A DNA stretch of 64,000 bases from Favolaschia claudopus (GCA_037176885.1 JAWWNJ010000076.1:806001-870000); one strand, 5' to 3'. Positions 22,332 to 34,786 are shown, counted from the first letter of the stretch. Translations and numbers: made by a program. Notes: a model not told the origin generated them from the letters alone.

Positions 22332-24699
22332 ATGGTGGGAGAAGACAAGGATTGTCGGGTCATGCTGGCCTAGTGCCGATGCGTTCCGCAATCAATCGTT
22401 CTTCCTGCCGAGTCCGGAGACGCACAGTGGTGGAAAGAATTGACGTACGAACTGCGACGACGGCCAACGACCTTCGTGGCAACGCGTTTAGCAGGAATAG
22501 AGGAAGCAGTAAATTCTGGTAGCCCAAGATTAAGGACAGCAAAATCGATGCACACCGAACTGGGCAGGGGGAAAAATCTAACACCAACTTCAAACACTGG
22601 AACAGCAATTGAAGTAATATGACGATCACTGCAGAGCCTTGCAGTAAGCCTCCGTCTGAGGAACCCTCAAACCACACTATTTCGGCGGCTGGGGACCATA
22701 GTAGGCATACTCGACGCAAAGTTGTCGGGCCTACAAGCAAACAGATTCAAAGTGAGTAAGTATTCACTGGCTGAGTCGCAATCAGAAGCCGGGAGAGAAA
22801 CTAACTCACCAAACGAAGAGATTTTTCCCGTTCCTTATTCCCATGCGAGCAATCTGCAGCAGCCCAATCCACGACATGCGCCGATATCGCATCGTTCTCG
22901 GCTACTTCCAGAATCCAACAACACATTCACTTCGTTCTGAATCATCTCCGTGCCCCCTGTTCGGTATGCGTCCCTGACAAGCACTTTCAGCATTTAGAAC
23001 CGCGTCACAGAATCCGTTCACTACATTTTTTCCGAAGAGGTCACATTTAACCATAGAAAGCGAGTCGGAAGGAGAAAAAAAAACCACGCCATCTACCGAA
23101 CACAGTCGCCGAGGGTTGAACTCGGCTCAAACCGTGGTCACATGCCGGTGAAAGGAGGAGGCAGCAGGATCACGAGTCACGTATGAGATCCCATTGACCC
23201 TTTCGTGCAAGGGTTAGTCTTGCAAATCATGCTGATACAATTTTCGTCAGCGGCGTATCATCGGAGGACTTGAGTTGGCGCGAAGAATCCTATGTCTGAT
23301 GAAACGAGCAAAACAAATCAACGCTAAATCAGAAGGACGGGAAAGCGAAAAGAGAATATTGATCTCTTCCACAGGGACCGTGACTAGGGTACGATTAGCC
23401 GCCTATTTCCAAGATGAGTTCATCAGTGGTCACCCAATTTGTATTTTTGCGGCACCTTTTCCATGGAATCAGGTGGGTTCACGCTGTGATACTTGACATA
23501 GAGAATGAAGAGGATTCTTTGAACAAAAGAAGAGAAAAACACGTACGGCAAACCGCATCTATGGCGTTGCCGAGAGTTGAACTCTCGAATCTCGATGCGG
23601 ACACGCCCACGAGTTGTGTTCGAAACCCAATCCACTGTCCCTGGGTAAATAGCGACGCCAATAAGCCAGTAGACCGGTGTTATGGAGCAAGCTATCGACA
23701 CAAACTCCCCAATGTAAAGCTTCGATAGAATAGACTGGAATCGAGCCGAATAAGTCAGTATGAAGCGATTCGAGGAAAAACTTTTCGCACATCGTTTGTT
23801 CCTCGGTGCGTTGGAGGAAAAGCTTTGGTTAGGGATCTGAATCCTGCTCAACTTCGCTTCTAAAGTGAAGAAAAGAAAATCGTTTGGCGATTTAGGGAAA
23901 CAAAAAGATTTCACCCGGTTCTGAAGGGAATTGTCAGGAGTCGAACCTCACTGGCACAGTGGCACGCTGAATATATAGATCGGTCATCGCGGATACCTTC
24001 CGGCGAGATGCCGATAGATAGCTCCTTCGAGAACTGGTTTTGGAGTGAGCAGGACGAATGGAAAGGTCGGGATAATGGAGAACCTACGGTCAAGCTTGAG
24101 GACTGAACATTGATCGGAAGAGACGATGAAAGCTTTCGTTGAATATTTTGGATCAGGGTGAATTCGAAACGCCAGGAGACACAGCAAAGGCGGTGGAGCA
24201 AAGCATAGGCAGAAGATAGATGCACAAGTTTGAGAATGCGTTCATTGCGGCTGGAAGAAGACTCCGATCCGATTCGTGAAAGTATGATTCGTCGATTGAA
24301 GTTCGTCGCGAAATTTGAACAAAATCCAGCGAGGCACCGTCGGAAAAGGCTGGAGGCAAAGGTTTGCAGATCCACATTCCTTGATATTCGTTGTTTGAGC
24401 GAAATCTGTGGCTCAAAAGCCCAGAGGACGGCGGGTTGGGCAAACGACGATCAGCGTTGGGACCAAGTTGACTTGGGGCTTAAGGCCAGTGCTTCGCATG
24501 GCAGTACGAATCCTGCCGAGGGTTTTCAGAATTGATCCTAGATTATCCGATTGATCTGGCACAAACAAACAAATCACTTTCAAGTTGCAGTAATTGGAAA
24601 GTACATATTTCAGAGTAGCCTATATATATACAAAGCCCGGACAACAATGCAGAAAATCGAGCTTGCTTCTCGGCTAGTTTAAAGTTATTGGTGTCCTTG
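22332..24699. other. Intergenic, no gene recognised
   Basis: A few frames up to 163 codons exist (for example 23423-23914 minus) but show no motif, no family resemblance and no supporting splice structure. Three short GTTCRA-type motifs reminiscent of tRNA T-arms occur near 23110, 23570 and 23930, but no full cloverleaf could be folded. Confidence 0.45.
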
Positions 24700-25941
24700 C
24701 TATACTACGTCATCCCAGTAATCTCCATTGACCACCCATTGATATTTTTTGTCTGCGTCCCCATCCTGCATGGACAAACACCGTAACTTAATGTGTTCGT
24801 TCACCACGCCGCTCACGGGCGATATGACCTTTACCGAAGACGATACCGAAGCCAAACCGCGGAAAATTCCTAGCACCAGTTCTTCGTCCACGTTATCGCC
24901 AAATTCCATGCGTTGCATTGATTGAAAGACGTCCGGTGAGCTTAGGACCAGTGCACCGATGGTGGTCTCTAAAAGCTCGTCGGAGTCGGCGACACGCAGC
25001 CAGCGGAGCTCAGGCATTGTCCTGAAGAAAGAGCGCATAAAGCGCAACCCGGTGGAGGATATGGTAAGGTTGAGCTTCACCACCTTCGACCCGTAGTTGA
25101 GGGACTCTGCCACAAGTTCGAAAAGTTTGTCACCTTCAACTTGAAGCACGAGCTGGCACAGCTCCGGTAGATCTAAGATGTTGACGAAGACTGCTTGTGG
25201 GACGGAGGAGCAGCGGAAATTGAATGACGATAAAACGGGAAGCGCGAGTCGTGGCCCTTCAACTTCAAATACAGATACTTCATGCACCATTAGATATTGC
25301 AAACCTGGTGCGGCCGACAACGCGTCACGGACTTGGGTCCCGGTGAGCTCAAAATCCGGGGACAAATCGCTCAATTCCAATGTCGTCAATGAGGGCGGTA
25401 GAAGGACCAGCGCACAGCGTTCCGCGACGATGTGTTGCACGCGAGCAGTTGCTGGTGCGAACATTCGGGGATTATGAGGGCTGAAATCGTCCTCGGCCTC
25501 GATGCGCAATACAGGTACTGTCCCCGCATTGATTTTGTTGAGCATACCGAAGAGAAGCCTGGTGCCAATAGCAGTGTGCGCGTGGAAGAATATTGCTTGA
25601 CACCGATGCATGCAAGGTGTGAGGAGGTCCGAAAGATCTTGTATTACTACGTAGTCTTCAACGGCCTCCTCTCCATCGCAACCCAGGGCAAAGAACATGG
25701 TGAGATCTGTCGTGCCAGACCGATGAAGCCACTCTTGAATACATTCCGGACGTTTCCTGCTGTCAATGAGGATTTTGGAGAAAAAGGTCGGAGATGTAAT
25801 GACAATCTCTCTCCAAAGTCGACATACACCTCGGATCCGATGAATGTTGTCCATCCAGGACGACGGATCCGTATCGAAACCGTCCGGAACCAATGCTATT
25901 ATGCGGCGTAAAATTTCTTTCGGAAGCGAGTTGACGGACAT
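24700..25941 (-). CDS. F-box protein, single exon
   Basis: The frame is 413 aa, uninterrupted, from ATG to TAG. The N-terminus has the F-box signature used to bind Skp1: SLPKEILRRIIALV at residues 5-18, then IRGVCRLWREIVITSPTFFS. The remainder is LRR-like with repeated hydrophobic strands (LPPSLTTLELSDLSPDF, LDLPELCQLVLQVEGD, MPELRWLRVADSDEL), the usual substrate-recognition scaffold of agaricomycete F-box proteins. No intron is needed. Its start lies only about 250 bp from the end of the degenerate second Helitron gene on the same strand, so it could either flank that Helitron or have been captured by it. The substrate is unknown. Confidence 0.85.
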   Translation of the reverse strand: MSVNSLPKEILRRIIALVPDGFDTDPSSWMDNIHRIRGVCRLWREIVITSPTFFSKILIDSRKRPECIQEWLHRSGTTDLTMFFALGCDGEEAVEDYVVIQDLSDLLTPCMHRCQAIFFHAHTAIGTRLLFGMLNKINAGTVPVLRIEAEDDFSPHNPRMFAPATARVQHIVAERCALVLLPPSLTTLELSDLSPDFELTGTQVRDALSAAPGLQYLMVHEVSVFEVEGPRLALPVLSSFNFRCSSVPQAVFVNILDLPELCQLVLQVEGDKLFELVAESLNYGSKVVKLNLTISSTGLRFMRSFFRTMPELRWLRVADSDELLETTIGALVLSSPDVFQSMQRMEFGDNVDEELVLGIFRGLASVSSSVKVISPVSGVVNEHIKLRCLSMQDGDADKKYQWVVNGDYWDDVV

Positions 25942-26190
25942 AGCTGCACTGATTCAGCAGACATATAGGTCGAAAAACGAACTGACTGTATAAAGTAGGG
26001 TCATATAGACAAAGCTGCTTGGCGTAATTGGCCATCGCTAAAGCACCCAAATTCACGCCGAGGTGGTGGAGAGACATGATTACTGTCAGGCCGAATGTTA
26101 AATTGATGGGATCAGGACCCAATGATCAGTCAGGATTCCTGCCACCCGAGTATGCAGTTTCAGTGTACGGACTCATATCACAGCACCCAT
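25942..26190. other. Gap between F-box gene and second Helitron gene
   Basis: The 3' end of the second Helitron should lie here if the F-box gene is outside it. A weak CAGG-AAT-CCTG palindrome followed by CTGA and T (minus strand, around 26130) is the only candidate terminus, and it is not convincing. Confidence 0.3.
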
Positions 26191-29100
26191 CTAGTATGTG
26201 GACTCAGCGTATATTGCAGCACCCAGTCTGTAGTCGGTCGGACTTAATAGATGAACTTTTGACTTGTCCATTTGACTGAAATCGCCGATTGGAACACATT
26301 GTCGTTTTGTAGTCATTCCGTCGTGATACCAGCATTGACCCTGTTCTTGGATTACAACAGAAGTGAAGTGCATTTGTGAGGCGGAATGATAGATTAGACC
26401 TCTTAGGTACATAATTTTTGGACCCGCTAGCGTTTGTATCGTCAAAATCCGATCCAGTTCTAAGTTATGAATTCCGATTCTGAAGAACAAAAGTGGCGCA
26501 GCGCCGTATACCAGACTCCGTTGGCGGAGAGAGCTTGTCCTGGCGTGGATTCTGCAGACGGGACATGTACCGTTCAGGTGGTCCAAGTGGTGGTCGAGCC
26601 ATTGTTGCAAGGAGTGTCCTTCTGGATGCGCGCGCAAGAGCTGTCTGTAGTTGTGAACGTTTACATAGTTACTTAGGGTTTGGAAAGCTGTATCCGTGCT
26701 GTAGCCGCATGCTTCGCAAAAAGGTTGCGCTGTGGCATAAGCCACGTCGTCACAGAAAGCCCCTAGCAGATTATCCAAAGCCAAGTAACGGCGACCGAGG
26801 GGAAATTTAATGGGGTCGAGGTCGTGTAATCTCCTGCGGACATGGTTCCTGGCGATTTCTGGGCAGTTTGGCTGCAATCGGTCGATCCATTCCACGAACA
26901 GAGAGTGTACACTTGTCAAACGCAGGCGCCATCTCTGTGTATTTGTTGAGCATATTTGGGCCAGCGGCGTTAGTAAAGCGTCGTACCCACAGCTCCAGTC
27001 AGCATTATCCCATATCAGGCCGGTAGGAGACGCATGGCCGCTCATGGCGTTGATATTATTCGAGTGGACTTGGACTTGTGTTGCTGTTTTGCTCGAGCCA
27101 TATGTGTAGGAAGCTTCAGTATTAGCGGCACAGGCCGAGTTGGCGGTCCCCGCTTCCGTCTTAGCAAGTGCCAGAGTCGTAGTTTTCGCAGCGGTGGTTG
27201 TTGGAGTCATTGCGCTCGAGCTGATTTTTTGCTTCTTCTTGGGTGGTTTTCCCGCAGTTGTGTTCGAGTGCGGATCGGGGGTCGGTGCGTCGACGTCTGT
27301 CTCTTTTTTTCTTTTGGAGTTCTTTTGGTCGTCCGTAGTATTCTTCCAGTCTGAGTAGTGGATTTCCGCAGGAATGAGCTCGTCTTCTGTCGTGGTTTTT
27401 ATCGCAGGGTGCAGATGAGGTGGATCTGTTCGGTCTTTTTGCCAAGTTAAGTAAGAGCGGAGCAGTTGATTGCGATACACGCCACCGACACCTGCTGGTA
27501 ATTTTCCTTCGAATCTCAACCGAGTTATCTCGTCCAAAACCTCTAGTTCTCGGAATTCTTGTCTGAGATAACCGTGTATTCCACAAGTAATCTTGCGGTC
27601 GTCGAACCCTTGGACAATTGCGGTGTTATTTGCTTCGTTGCCTCTAGATAAAGCGACGTAGTAATTTGCAAAAGACTTACCAAAATTGAGATGAACAACA
27701 TTTATTTTCCTGGACTTTCCTTGCGAGCCATAGTCTGTCATAGAGAAATTGGGCAATACCAAGCACTGTTCTCGCGTGACGGACAGAAGGGTGTCGTCGG
27801 GCAATAATGCCGTAATGTGCGTGGCAACTCTGGTGATTGGCACAATGTTCGTGGGCAAACCGTTCAGCTTGACTATTCGACCTTCTTTGAGCTTTAATTC
27901 AACGAATAAAGTCTCTAGAATTCTTCTGCCCTCTGGGCCTCTGCTCTCTGTCCATCTTCGCACGAGTCCTTCTTGTCCCTTTGTCATACACAATTCGGTT
28001 GCTTCGTTCGCTTTCAAAATGACAGGCATCCCGAGGCAAATCTTGAGACAACCCGCCACTTGTTCAACGTTGGCCGAAGGACTCGCATCCCATAGCTGCT
28101 GTTGCAGGCCTGGACCAATTTTTCTGTAGTGAGCTTGCTCGCACCCTTTCCACTTTGTCTTGTTCACTGCTTGAGTGCTTAGCCTGTCTATCGCGTAAAA
28201 TTTGTGAAGTTGCTGGCCGGTGTCCAAAGCGAATCGTTCTGCTCCAAGTTCGTTGATCGTGTCCTTGTGTATATTCCACGACGTGATTACTGACACGTTC
28301 CGATACTTCTCTTCTTCTAACTTCGGATGGCCAGGTCTGTCGCTCGCCACTCTGGATCTAAGAAAAGTGACATCCTCCTCTGTGCAAGCAGCATAGCGCA
28401 TATTCTCCAAAGCAGTCCGCAACTTTTGGTCTTCGACACTCTGCTTCCGTTGCCGCATGTTCTGTCTCAAAATGACGACCGTGGTGAATTGATGCCACAG
28501 TATTCTTCCCAATACCGCTTCCTGCTCATTCGCATTGTCCAGATTCAAATGCAATCCTATATCTGTTGTAAAATGTCGCTCCTCTGATGGGAGGTAGCTG
28601 TGCAAAATCTCCTGCCAGAAGAAGCACATTCAGTCCACCAAATTCTAAGTGGTGAACGTTTTTAGCTTTGGCTGCTTGGCTCGCTAAAACGTGCAAATCG
28701 ATGCAGGACATCATGGACACTTCGTCGATGAAAATGTACTCCACACCTTGAATTCTCTCGTTGACGGCCGCCATAGCAGTCGCTTCATTCCGAATGCCCT
28801 CGAGGTCGTCTTTGTTCTTGCTTTTCGTTTCTCTGGGTACTTTGAATACCGAATGATAAGTCGATCCATTTACCAAAGCCGCTGTCGAACCTGTAGGGCC
28901 CAACACCATAAATCTGTAAGCTTCTTTTCTGGCTTCGAAGAATGCCATGATTGCGTCTATCACCTGTGATTTGCCGGTGCCTCCCATTCCTCCAAGGTAC
29001 ATTTTTAACGGAGCGACAGGAGTTTGTGAGGAAGCATGTTCGGCGACCAAGCGAAAAGCTCGTTCCTGCTCTTCGTTCAAAGTGAAACGATCTACAATGG

Positions 29101-29680
29101 TTTGGATAATTTCTGCGTTATCTTCTTTGCTTATGTTATGTCGAGTTCGCAAGAAGTTGGCAGGTAGCTCTTTCACCGTGTCCGACACACCATGCCATTG
29201 ACCGGTTCCCCGCTCTGGAGTGGGCATGTCTGCCAACTTGTTCGATGTAAATTGCTTGCGCGTTTCTTTTACCAATTTCGACCAATTGATCTTTGACATG
29301 TAGACGGGCTCAACAGGAGCAGTATCAACTATCATATCTGAGCTTGTGTCCGGTCTACTAAGCCACTTGGCTCCACGAAGTATATCCGTTATGTCTTGGA
29401 CGTCTCTCAACAGCTTCGCAGTTCTTCTACCCACCTCAAAATCGTTGTCGAGGTCCCGGTCATCTGGACCGTCAAAGTCGTCGAAATTGCGGTGATCTGT
29501 CGCATTGTCAAACCTACCTAGTATGCCTCTACCTTTTTGCTCTTTCCTGGCCTCATTTAATTTTTTTTTCATAATTGCATAGTGGTCGTCACGCGCGTCG
29601 TTGCATTCGTATCGTATGTTAAAATTCTTTATTAGTTGTCGCTGTCGTTCTGAAAACTCGTGTTCTATCATAGTTTGATC
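26191..29680 (-). pseudogene. Second Helitron: helicase and USP-like C-terminal part
   Basis: This is the downstream part of a minus-strand Helitron protein whose start lies at 47.9-52.0 kb. The Pif1-type helicase begins with FTLNEEQERAFRLVAEH and Walker A GGMGGTGKS (around 28970), followed by FIDEVSM and LLAGDFAQLPP. A frameshift at about 28556-28571 (apparent loss of 2 bp in an AC run) breaks it; the other frame continues with MTDYGSQGKSRKI and YYVALSRG. After the helicase comes a low-complexity basic linker and then a cysteine-protease-like domain: DNADWSCGYDALLTP (Cys codon 26989-26991), a four-cysteine pair set (CEACG, CPVC) and a His box QMHFTSVVI (His codon 26368-26370) with CWYHDG. 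This resembles ubiquitin-specific proteases. Both the frameshift and the Gypsy insertion inactivate the gene. Confidence 0.85.
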
Positions 29681-30033
29681 CCACGTGTTGTAGAATACGC
29701 GATGTATTCTGGTTGAGTACGAATATGTAATGTATGAAATCCGTTTACAGTCCTAGCGTAGCGTGCGGGGTTGCCCAAGAAGTCGTAAGAGCGCGTCTTT
29801 ACGATATCTTGAAGCGGTAGTCCAAGGGAACAGCAAGAGCAAATCTTTACTGAGTCTTGAGACGAAACAAGGCGGTTTAGGCGTTCGTTGAGTGCACACA
29901 GAGGCGAAGAAAGTGGGAGGAAAAAGGCAAGTTGATTTCGTAGCTAAGGAGTACTTAAAGGGTGTGGTATACACTACATGTGAAATAAGTAGCATGTGGA
30001 TAATTGGAAATTAGGTAGATGGTTGGAAATTGG

Positions 30034-30404
30034 TGTTAGCGGAAATGGTCGGAACAAGTCGGTGCGGAGATCTGCACGCTGAGCGGCAGGTCCCGAGCAC
30101 CCTATATGCTTACGTGTCCCCGACGGCGCTCTTCGTTCTGCCCACATTCACGGCCGAGCGAAGAGCGTACGTCCTCACCTTCATTATAGTTCTATCTCAC
30201 TTACTTACAATATATACACAGTAATATCTTATATTGTTAGGTACATGAATCCATTTGGTTCTGCCCACATTCACGGCCGAGCGAAGAGCTAATATCTTAT
30301 ATTGTTAGTGCCCGCACATCCACGGGATTCCAGCGCACATCCGCGTACTCCATATCCTTCCCCACGCCGTTACCTCCATCTACCCCCGACCTCTATTCTT
30401 AACA
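30034..30404 (+). repeat. 5' LTR of Copia
   Basis: 371 bp, TGTTAGCGG...TTCTTAACA. It contains an internal duplication: the 32-bp block starting GTTCTGCCCACATTCACGG occurs at 30135-30166 and 30258-30289, and TAATATCTTATATTGTTAG at 30222-30240 and 30290-30308. Confidence 0.95.
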
Positions 30405-30416
30405 GGTTATGGGCCC
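30405..30416 (+). other. Copia primer binding site
   Basis: GGTTATGGGCCC starts right after the 5' LTR. It is complementary to the anticodon stem-loop of initiator tRNA-Met (GGGCUCAUAACC) except for one position that can pair G-U, as expected for Copia elements primed by a half-tRNA. Confidence 0.6.
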
Positions 30417-30429
30417 CGTGGCGACGACG

Positions 30430-33400
30430 ATGACGTGTCGACGAGTCGCATCCGACTCCCGATTCTCGGCCAGCGAGGCGAGAAATTCGTGATCTGGAAA
30501 ACCCAGGTCAAGTCGCACATCACCGGCATGGGAAAAGCGCGTTACCTCGACGGACGCGCGACCGCACCGGTCAAACCAAAGCTCGCGGAAAATGCCAGCG
30601 AAAAGGAACAGGCCGACCATAAGAAGGCTCTGGTTACCTACGACGAAGAGATGGATGAGTGGGAGAAAAACAATGAAAAGATCCACACCATCTTCTTCAG
30701 CACCATACACGAGACTCACAAAATCCGCATCGCCAACCACACAACGGCCCGTGAGTCCTGGCAGGCTTTGCAAATTGTATGAAGGCCAGGGCGAGCTCCA
30801 CGCCCAATCCATCGTCGACCAGATGCACCAGCTCAAGTGCTCTGATAACGACCCCCGCGAAACCCTCGACCAGCTCGACACCCTCATTGCTGAACACGCT
30901 AGCGTCGGCGGCACACTGTCGGAAGCTGAGAAGAAAAACATCGTCCTTCATCTGCTTCCAAATAGCTGGCGTGGCAATGTGCGTACCATCTTTGCGAACA
31001 CCGAAGCCATGCGGCAGTTCGCCATGCAGCTTGACCCCAATGGTGTCCCTCCTGTTTATACGGCGGACATGCTCATCGAAGCCATCCGTCACCTCGCGCG
31101 CGATGACAAAGCTGTCAACGGCTCCACCTCGACCGGCGGCGCTGCTCTTGTCGCGGGCGCAACTGACACCTGCAATAATTGCGGTCAGAAAGGGCATTGG
31201 GCAAGAGACTGTTGGTCAAAGGGCGGCGGAAAGGCAGGTCAGCGCCCTTCCAACTGGAAGGAAGTCGCTCGTGGCAAGGGCAAAGGCAGAGGGGGGAAAC
31301 CAAAGAAAGACGGGAGAAACGGTGGCGGTAACACCAACGCGAACACCGCAGACGCAGGTGCGGCGAGTTATTCGTTTGCATTCCATGCTACCGCGCATGT
31401 CGCCACCAACTTCTCGAGGCTCGAGGACGCGGGCATCGTTTCCCGCGGATTCACCGCACTCCTCGACTCGGGCGCCAACCGTCACTACTGCCCCTCACGC
31501 GAACGCTTCGTGGAATACAAAACCATTGAAGCCGTCCCCATTAAATCTGCCGACAACCGCACCTTCTACGCCACCGGAAGCGGTAAAATCCCCATGACCG
31601 TAACCCACGGCGGTCGGCGCATCGAGATGATGCTGCTCGATGTCCTGCACGTCCCCCAAATGCCGCTGACTCTTATCTCCGTCAGCCGCATGACCAAATC
31701 CGGCCACACTGTCCACTTCGAGAAGGACAACGCCCGCGTCTTCACCCCCGATCACTCCGAACTCTTCCACGTTCAAGAGCGCGACGGCCTCTACCCCATC
31801 CTCGAGGTCCACTCGTCAAAGACGCCAACACCGCACCCCGTCTCCATGCCCGCCGTCGCATATGCAACACTCACCTTACATGAATTCCACTGCCGTATGG
31901 GCCACGCTGACATTCGTGGTCTGCAGAATATGGTTAAAAAGGGTCTCGTCACTGGAATTAAACTTACCGACGACGAGGCGGGATTCTGTAAGGGCTGTGC
32001 GATGGGTATCTTGAAGCGCGAACCCTTCCCACACACTCGTTCGAGCCCTCCAGCTCAAGTCTACGGGGAGAGGGTCGTTAGCGATACGTGGGGACCGGCA
32101 CCAGTTAAATCGCTGGGAGGCAAGCTATATTTTGTTGTCTTCCTGGACGAGAAGTCAGACGAGGTGATCGTAACGGGTTTAGTAAATAAAAGTGATGCGC
32201 CGGTAGCTTACAAGCACTACGAGGCTTGGGCGAAAGTGCATCGGGGCGCTGCAGTGGTCATGAATTGGGGAACGGATGGCGCCGGGGAATTCACCAGCGA
32301 GAAAGTCCAAACTCACCTGAAAGATCAAGGGACTCACCATCGTCTCACGGTCCACGACTCTTCCGCACAGAACGGAAAGGCGGAGCGTATCTTGCAGACG
32401 CTGGTTGCCCACGGTCGCGCCATGCTTCACCTCGCTTCCCTCCCCGCATTCCTCTGGCTCGAATCCGTCGCCCACGCCGCGTGGCTTCGTAACCGCACGG
32501 AGACCGCGAACACTGTTGACACGACCCCGCACGAGCGCGCTACAGGCGAGAAACCCGACCTGTCACAGCTGCGCCGTTTCGGGGCGAATGTCTGGGTGAA
32601 AACCGAGGGTGCTACGAAGATTGACATCCAGGCAAAACCATGCCGTTGGGTGGGAATCGACTCGCACGCGAAAGGCCATAGAATTTATTGGCCAGGCCAG
32701 CGGAAAGTCACTGTCGAGCGGAATGTAAGATTTGAGGGGGAGCCTGAAGATGTCACTTACCCGAGCGTCCCGATCGAGGGGGAGTTGGGTCGTAAGAGCG
32801 CTCAGGACGCTCGTAACGAGCCCGCTCCAGCCGCCGATGCCCCTTCAGACAAATCAGTACCACAAGTACCTCGAGCACCGCAAGACGTACCTTCTGCGCC
32901 AATTCCCGAGCCTCCTCCTCCTGCGGAAACACCCTCCGTAGACCTCGAGCACCACTACACGCCTCCTCCCGAGCTCGCACCCGAATCGTCGCGTCCTACG
33001 CGTACTCGCAAGCCCACACAATGGCTGCGTGATATTGCTGAAGGCACCGGATCCACAGGTGGCCGCGGCGCTGCCAAAATTCCAGGCAGTGTTGTCCCAC
33101 CGAACGAACCGTCCGCGAAAACAGCCGCTGCAGACAATACGTCGGCGTCGTTTGATGCTGGTGCTGCTGCCTTCATGGCCATCCGGGCTGCTTTTGCTGG
33201 TGACGAAACTCCGTTAACCGCGCTGATGGACGGGGATGCTCCAACGGTGCGTGAGGCGAAAGCTAGCGACGAGAAAGAGAAGTGGGAGGCAGCCATGGAG
33301 GCTGAGGTGAGAAAATTGGAAGAGCGCGGAACGTGGAAACTCGTCCCGCGACCACGTGACGCAAATGTCCTTCCTTGCTCCTTCGTCCTCCGCCGCAAAC

Positions 33401-34779
33401 GCGATGAAAACAACAACGTCAAGTCCCACAAGGCTCGACTCGTCGCCGGCGGCCATCGACAAGTCTACAATGTCGATTACACCGAAACTACCTCGCCGAC
33501 AATGACTCTGGCAACTCTCCGCTTCCTTCTCGCACTCGCAGCCCGCTACAACCTCGAAACGGAGAACATCGACTTCTCCAGCGCGTACACCAACGCCGAC
33601 GTTGAAGAGGAAATTTACATGGAGCAGGCTCCCGGCTTCGCCAAGCCCGGATTTGAGCATCTGGTATACCTCCTCCTCAAAGCACTCTACGGGCTGAAAC
33701 AAGCGGGAAGATTGTGGTACCTAGCGGTCTACGACCTGCTAGTACGGAAGCTGGGCTTCACACGGTGCGCCGCCGACCCCGCCGTCTTTTATATCTTCAC
33801 CGAGTTAATCGGAATCATCATCGGCATTCATGTCGATGATTCCCTCATTCTTTCCAACTCGAAGGCGGCGTGCGTGGCTATGAAGCGCGAGATTGCGGCG
33901 CGCTACGAGATCACAGACCTCGGCTCAGTCCGCTGGCTGCTTGGTTTCGAGATCCGCCGTGTTCGCGAGCTCCGTCGCATCACTATGTCCCAAACTGCTT
34001 ATATTGACACACTCGCTGAACGCTTCCACCTCACCCAGGCCCAACCACTCTCCGTCCCCCTTGACCCCCACGTCAACCTCTACGACGACAACGCGAACGG
34101 CTCCTCCATCGAGACCACGCCGTACGCCCAACTCATCGGCTCGCTGATGTACGCGGCGATTGGCACCCGCCCCGACATCGCGTTTGCCGTCTCTCTCCTT
34201 GCGCGCTTCATGGCCAAGCCAAAGCGAATGCACTGGGAGGCCGCCAAACGAGTCCTCCGCTACCTCATTGGCACTAAAAACTTCGCGCTCACCTTCGGTA
34301 TCGACAGATCGGGCTTTCTCGCGTATACAGACGCCGACCACGCTTCCCAGGCTGACCGGCACTCCATCTCTGGAAATGTCTTTATCTTCGACGGCGCCGC
34401 CATCTCCTGGTCCTCCCGAAAGCAGTCTATCATCGCCCTCTCTTCCACCGAGGCCGAGTACATCGCTGCCGCTAGCGCCGCACGCGAAGTAACTTGGTTG
34501 CGGGTACTCATTGAAGAACTCACCTCCTCCACCTACTCTCCCATCCCTCTCTTTTGCGACAACCAAAGCGCTATCGCGCTCGCCATCAACGGGTTGATGA
34601 ACTCCCGCAACAAACACATCGACGTTCGTTACCACTACGTCCGCGAGGCCAACGACGACGGCACCATCTCCCTTGTCTACAAGCCCACAGACGACCAAGT
34701 CGCCGACGCCTTCACCAAGGCTCTCCCCCGCGTCAAGCTCGAGTTCTTCCGCGAGCACATGGGACTCCGCGCGACTTGA
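30430..34779 (+). pseudogene. Copia gag-pol, frameshifted in gag
   Basis: Pol is a long open frame up to the TGA at 34777-34779. It contains, in order, zinc knuckle CNNCGQKGHWARDC, protease LLDSGANRHYC, the GAG-pre-integrase HEFHCRMGHAD, integrase (SDTWGP, GTDGAGEF, NGKAERILQ give D, D, E), reverse transcriptase with IDFSSAYTNADV and the active-site variant IHVDDSLI, and RNase H (YTDADHASQ, LSSTEAEY, DNQSAI). The N-terminal gag (IRLPILGQRGEKFVIWKTQV) is in another frame that ends at 30782, while the matching continuation LYEGQGELHAQ is in the pol frame from about 30775, so 2 bp seem lost near 30775. The nearby ATGs (30409, 30430) are also out of frame with gag, so a second small shift near the start is likely. 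Confidence 0.85.
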
Positions 34780-34786
34780 GGGGGAG
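34778..34786 (+). other. Copia polypurine tract
   Basis: GAGGGGGAG sits directly before the 3' LTR and overlaps the pol stop codon. It is the plus-strand primer site. Confidence 0.75.

Noticed and set aside
23423..23914. 163-codon minus-strand frame
   Set aside because: It has no recognisable motif, an implausible composition and no splice-supported context; it is treated as chance.
23100..23950. Three GTTCRA-type motifs in short stems, like tRNA T-arms (near 23110, 23570, 23930)
   Set aside because: The stem near 23110 is perfect, but no matching acceptor, D-arm or anticodon arm could be folded around any of them.
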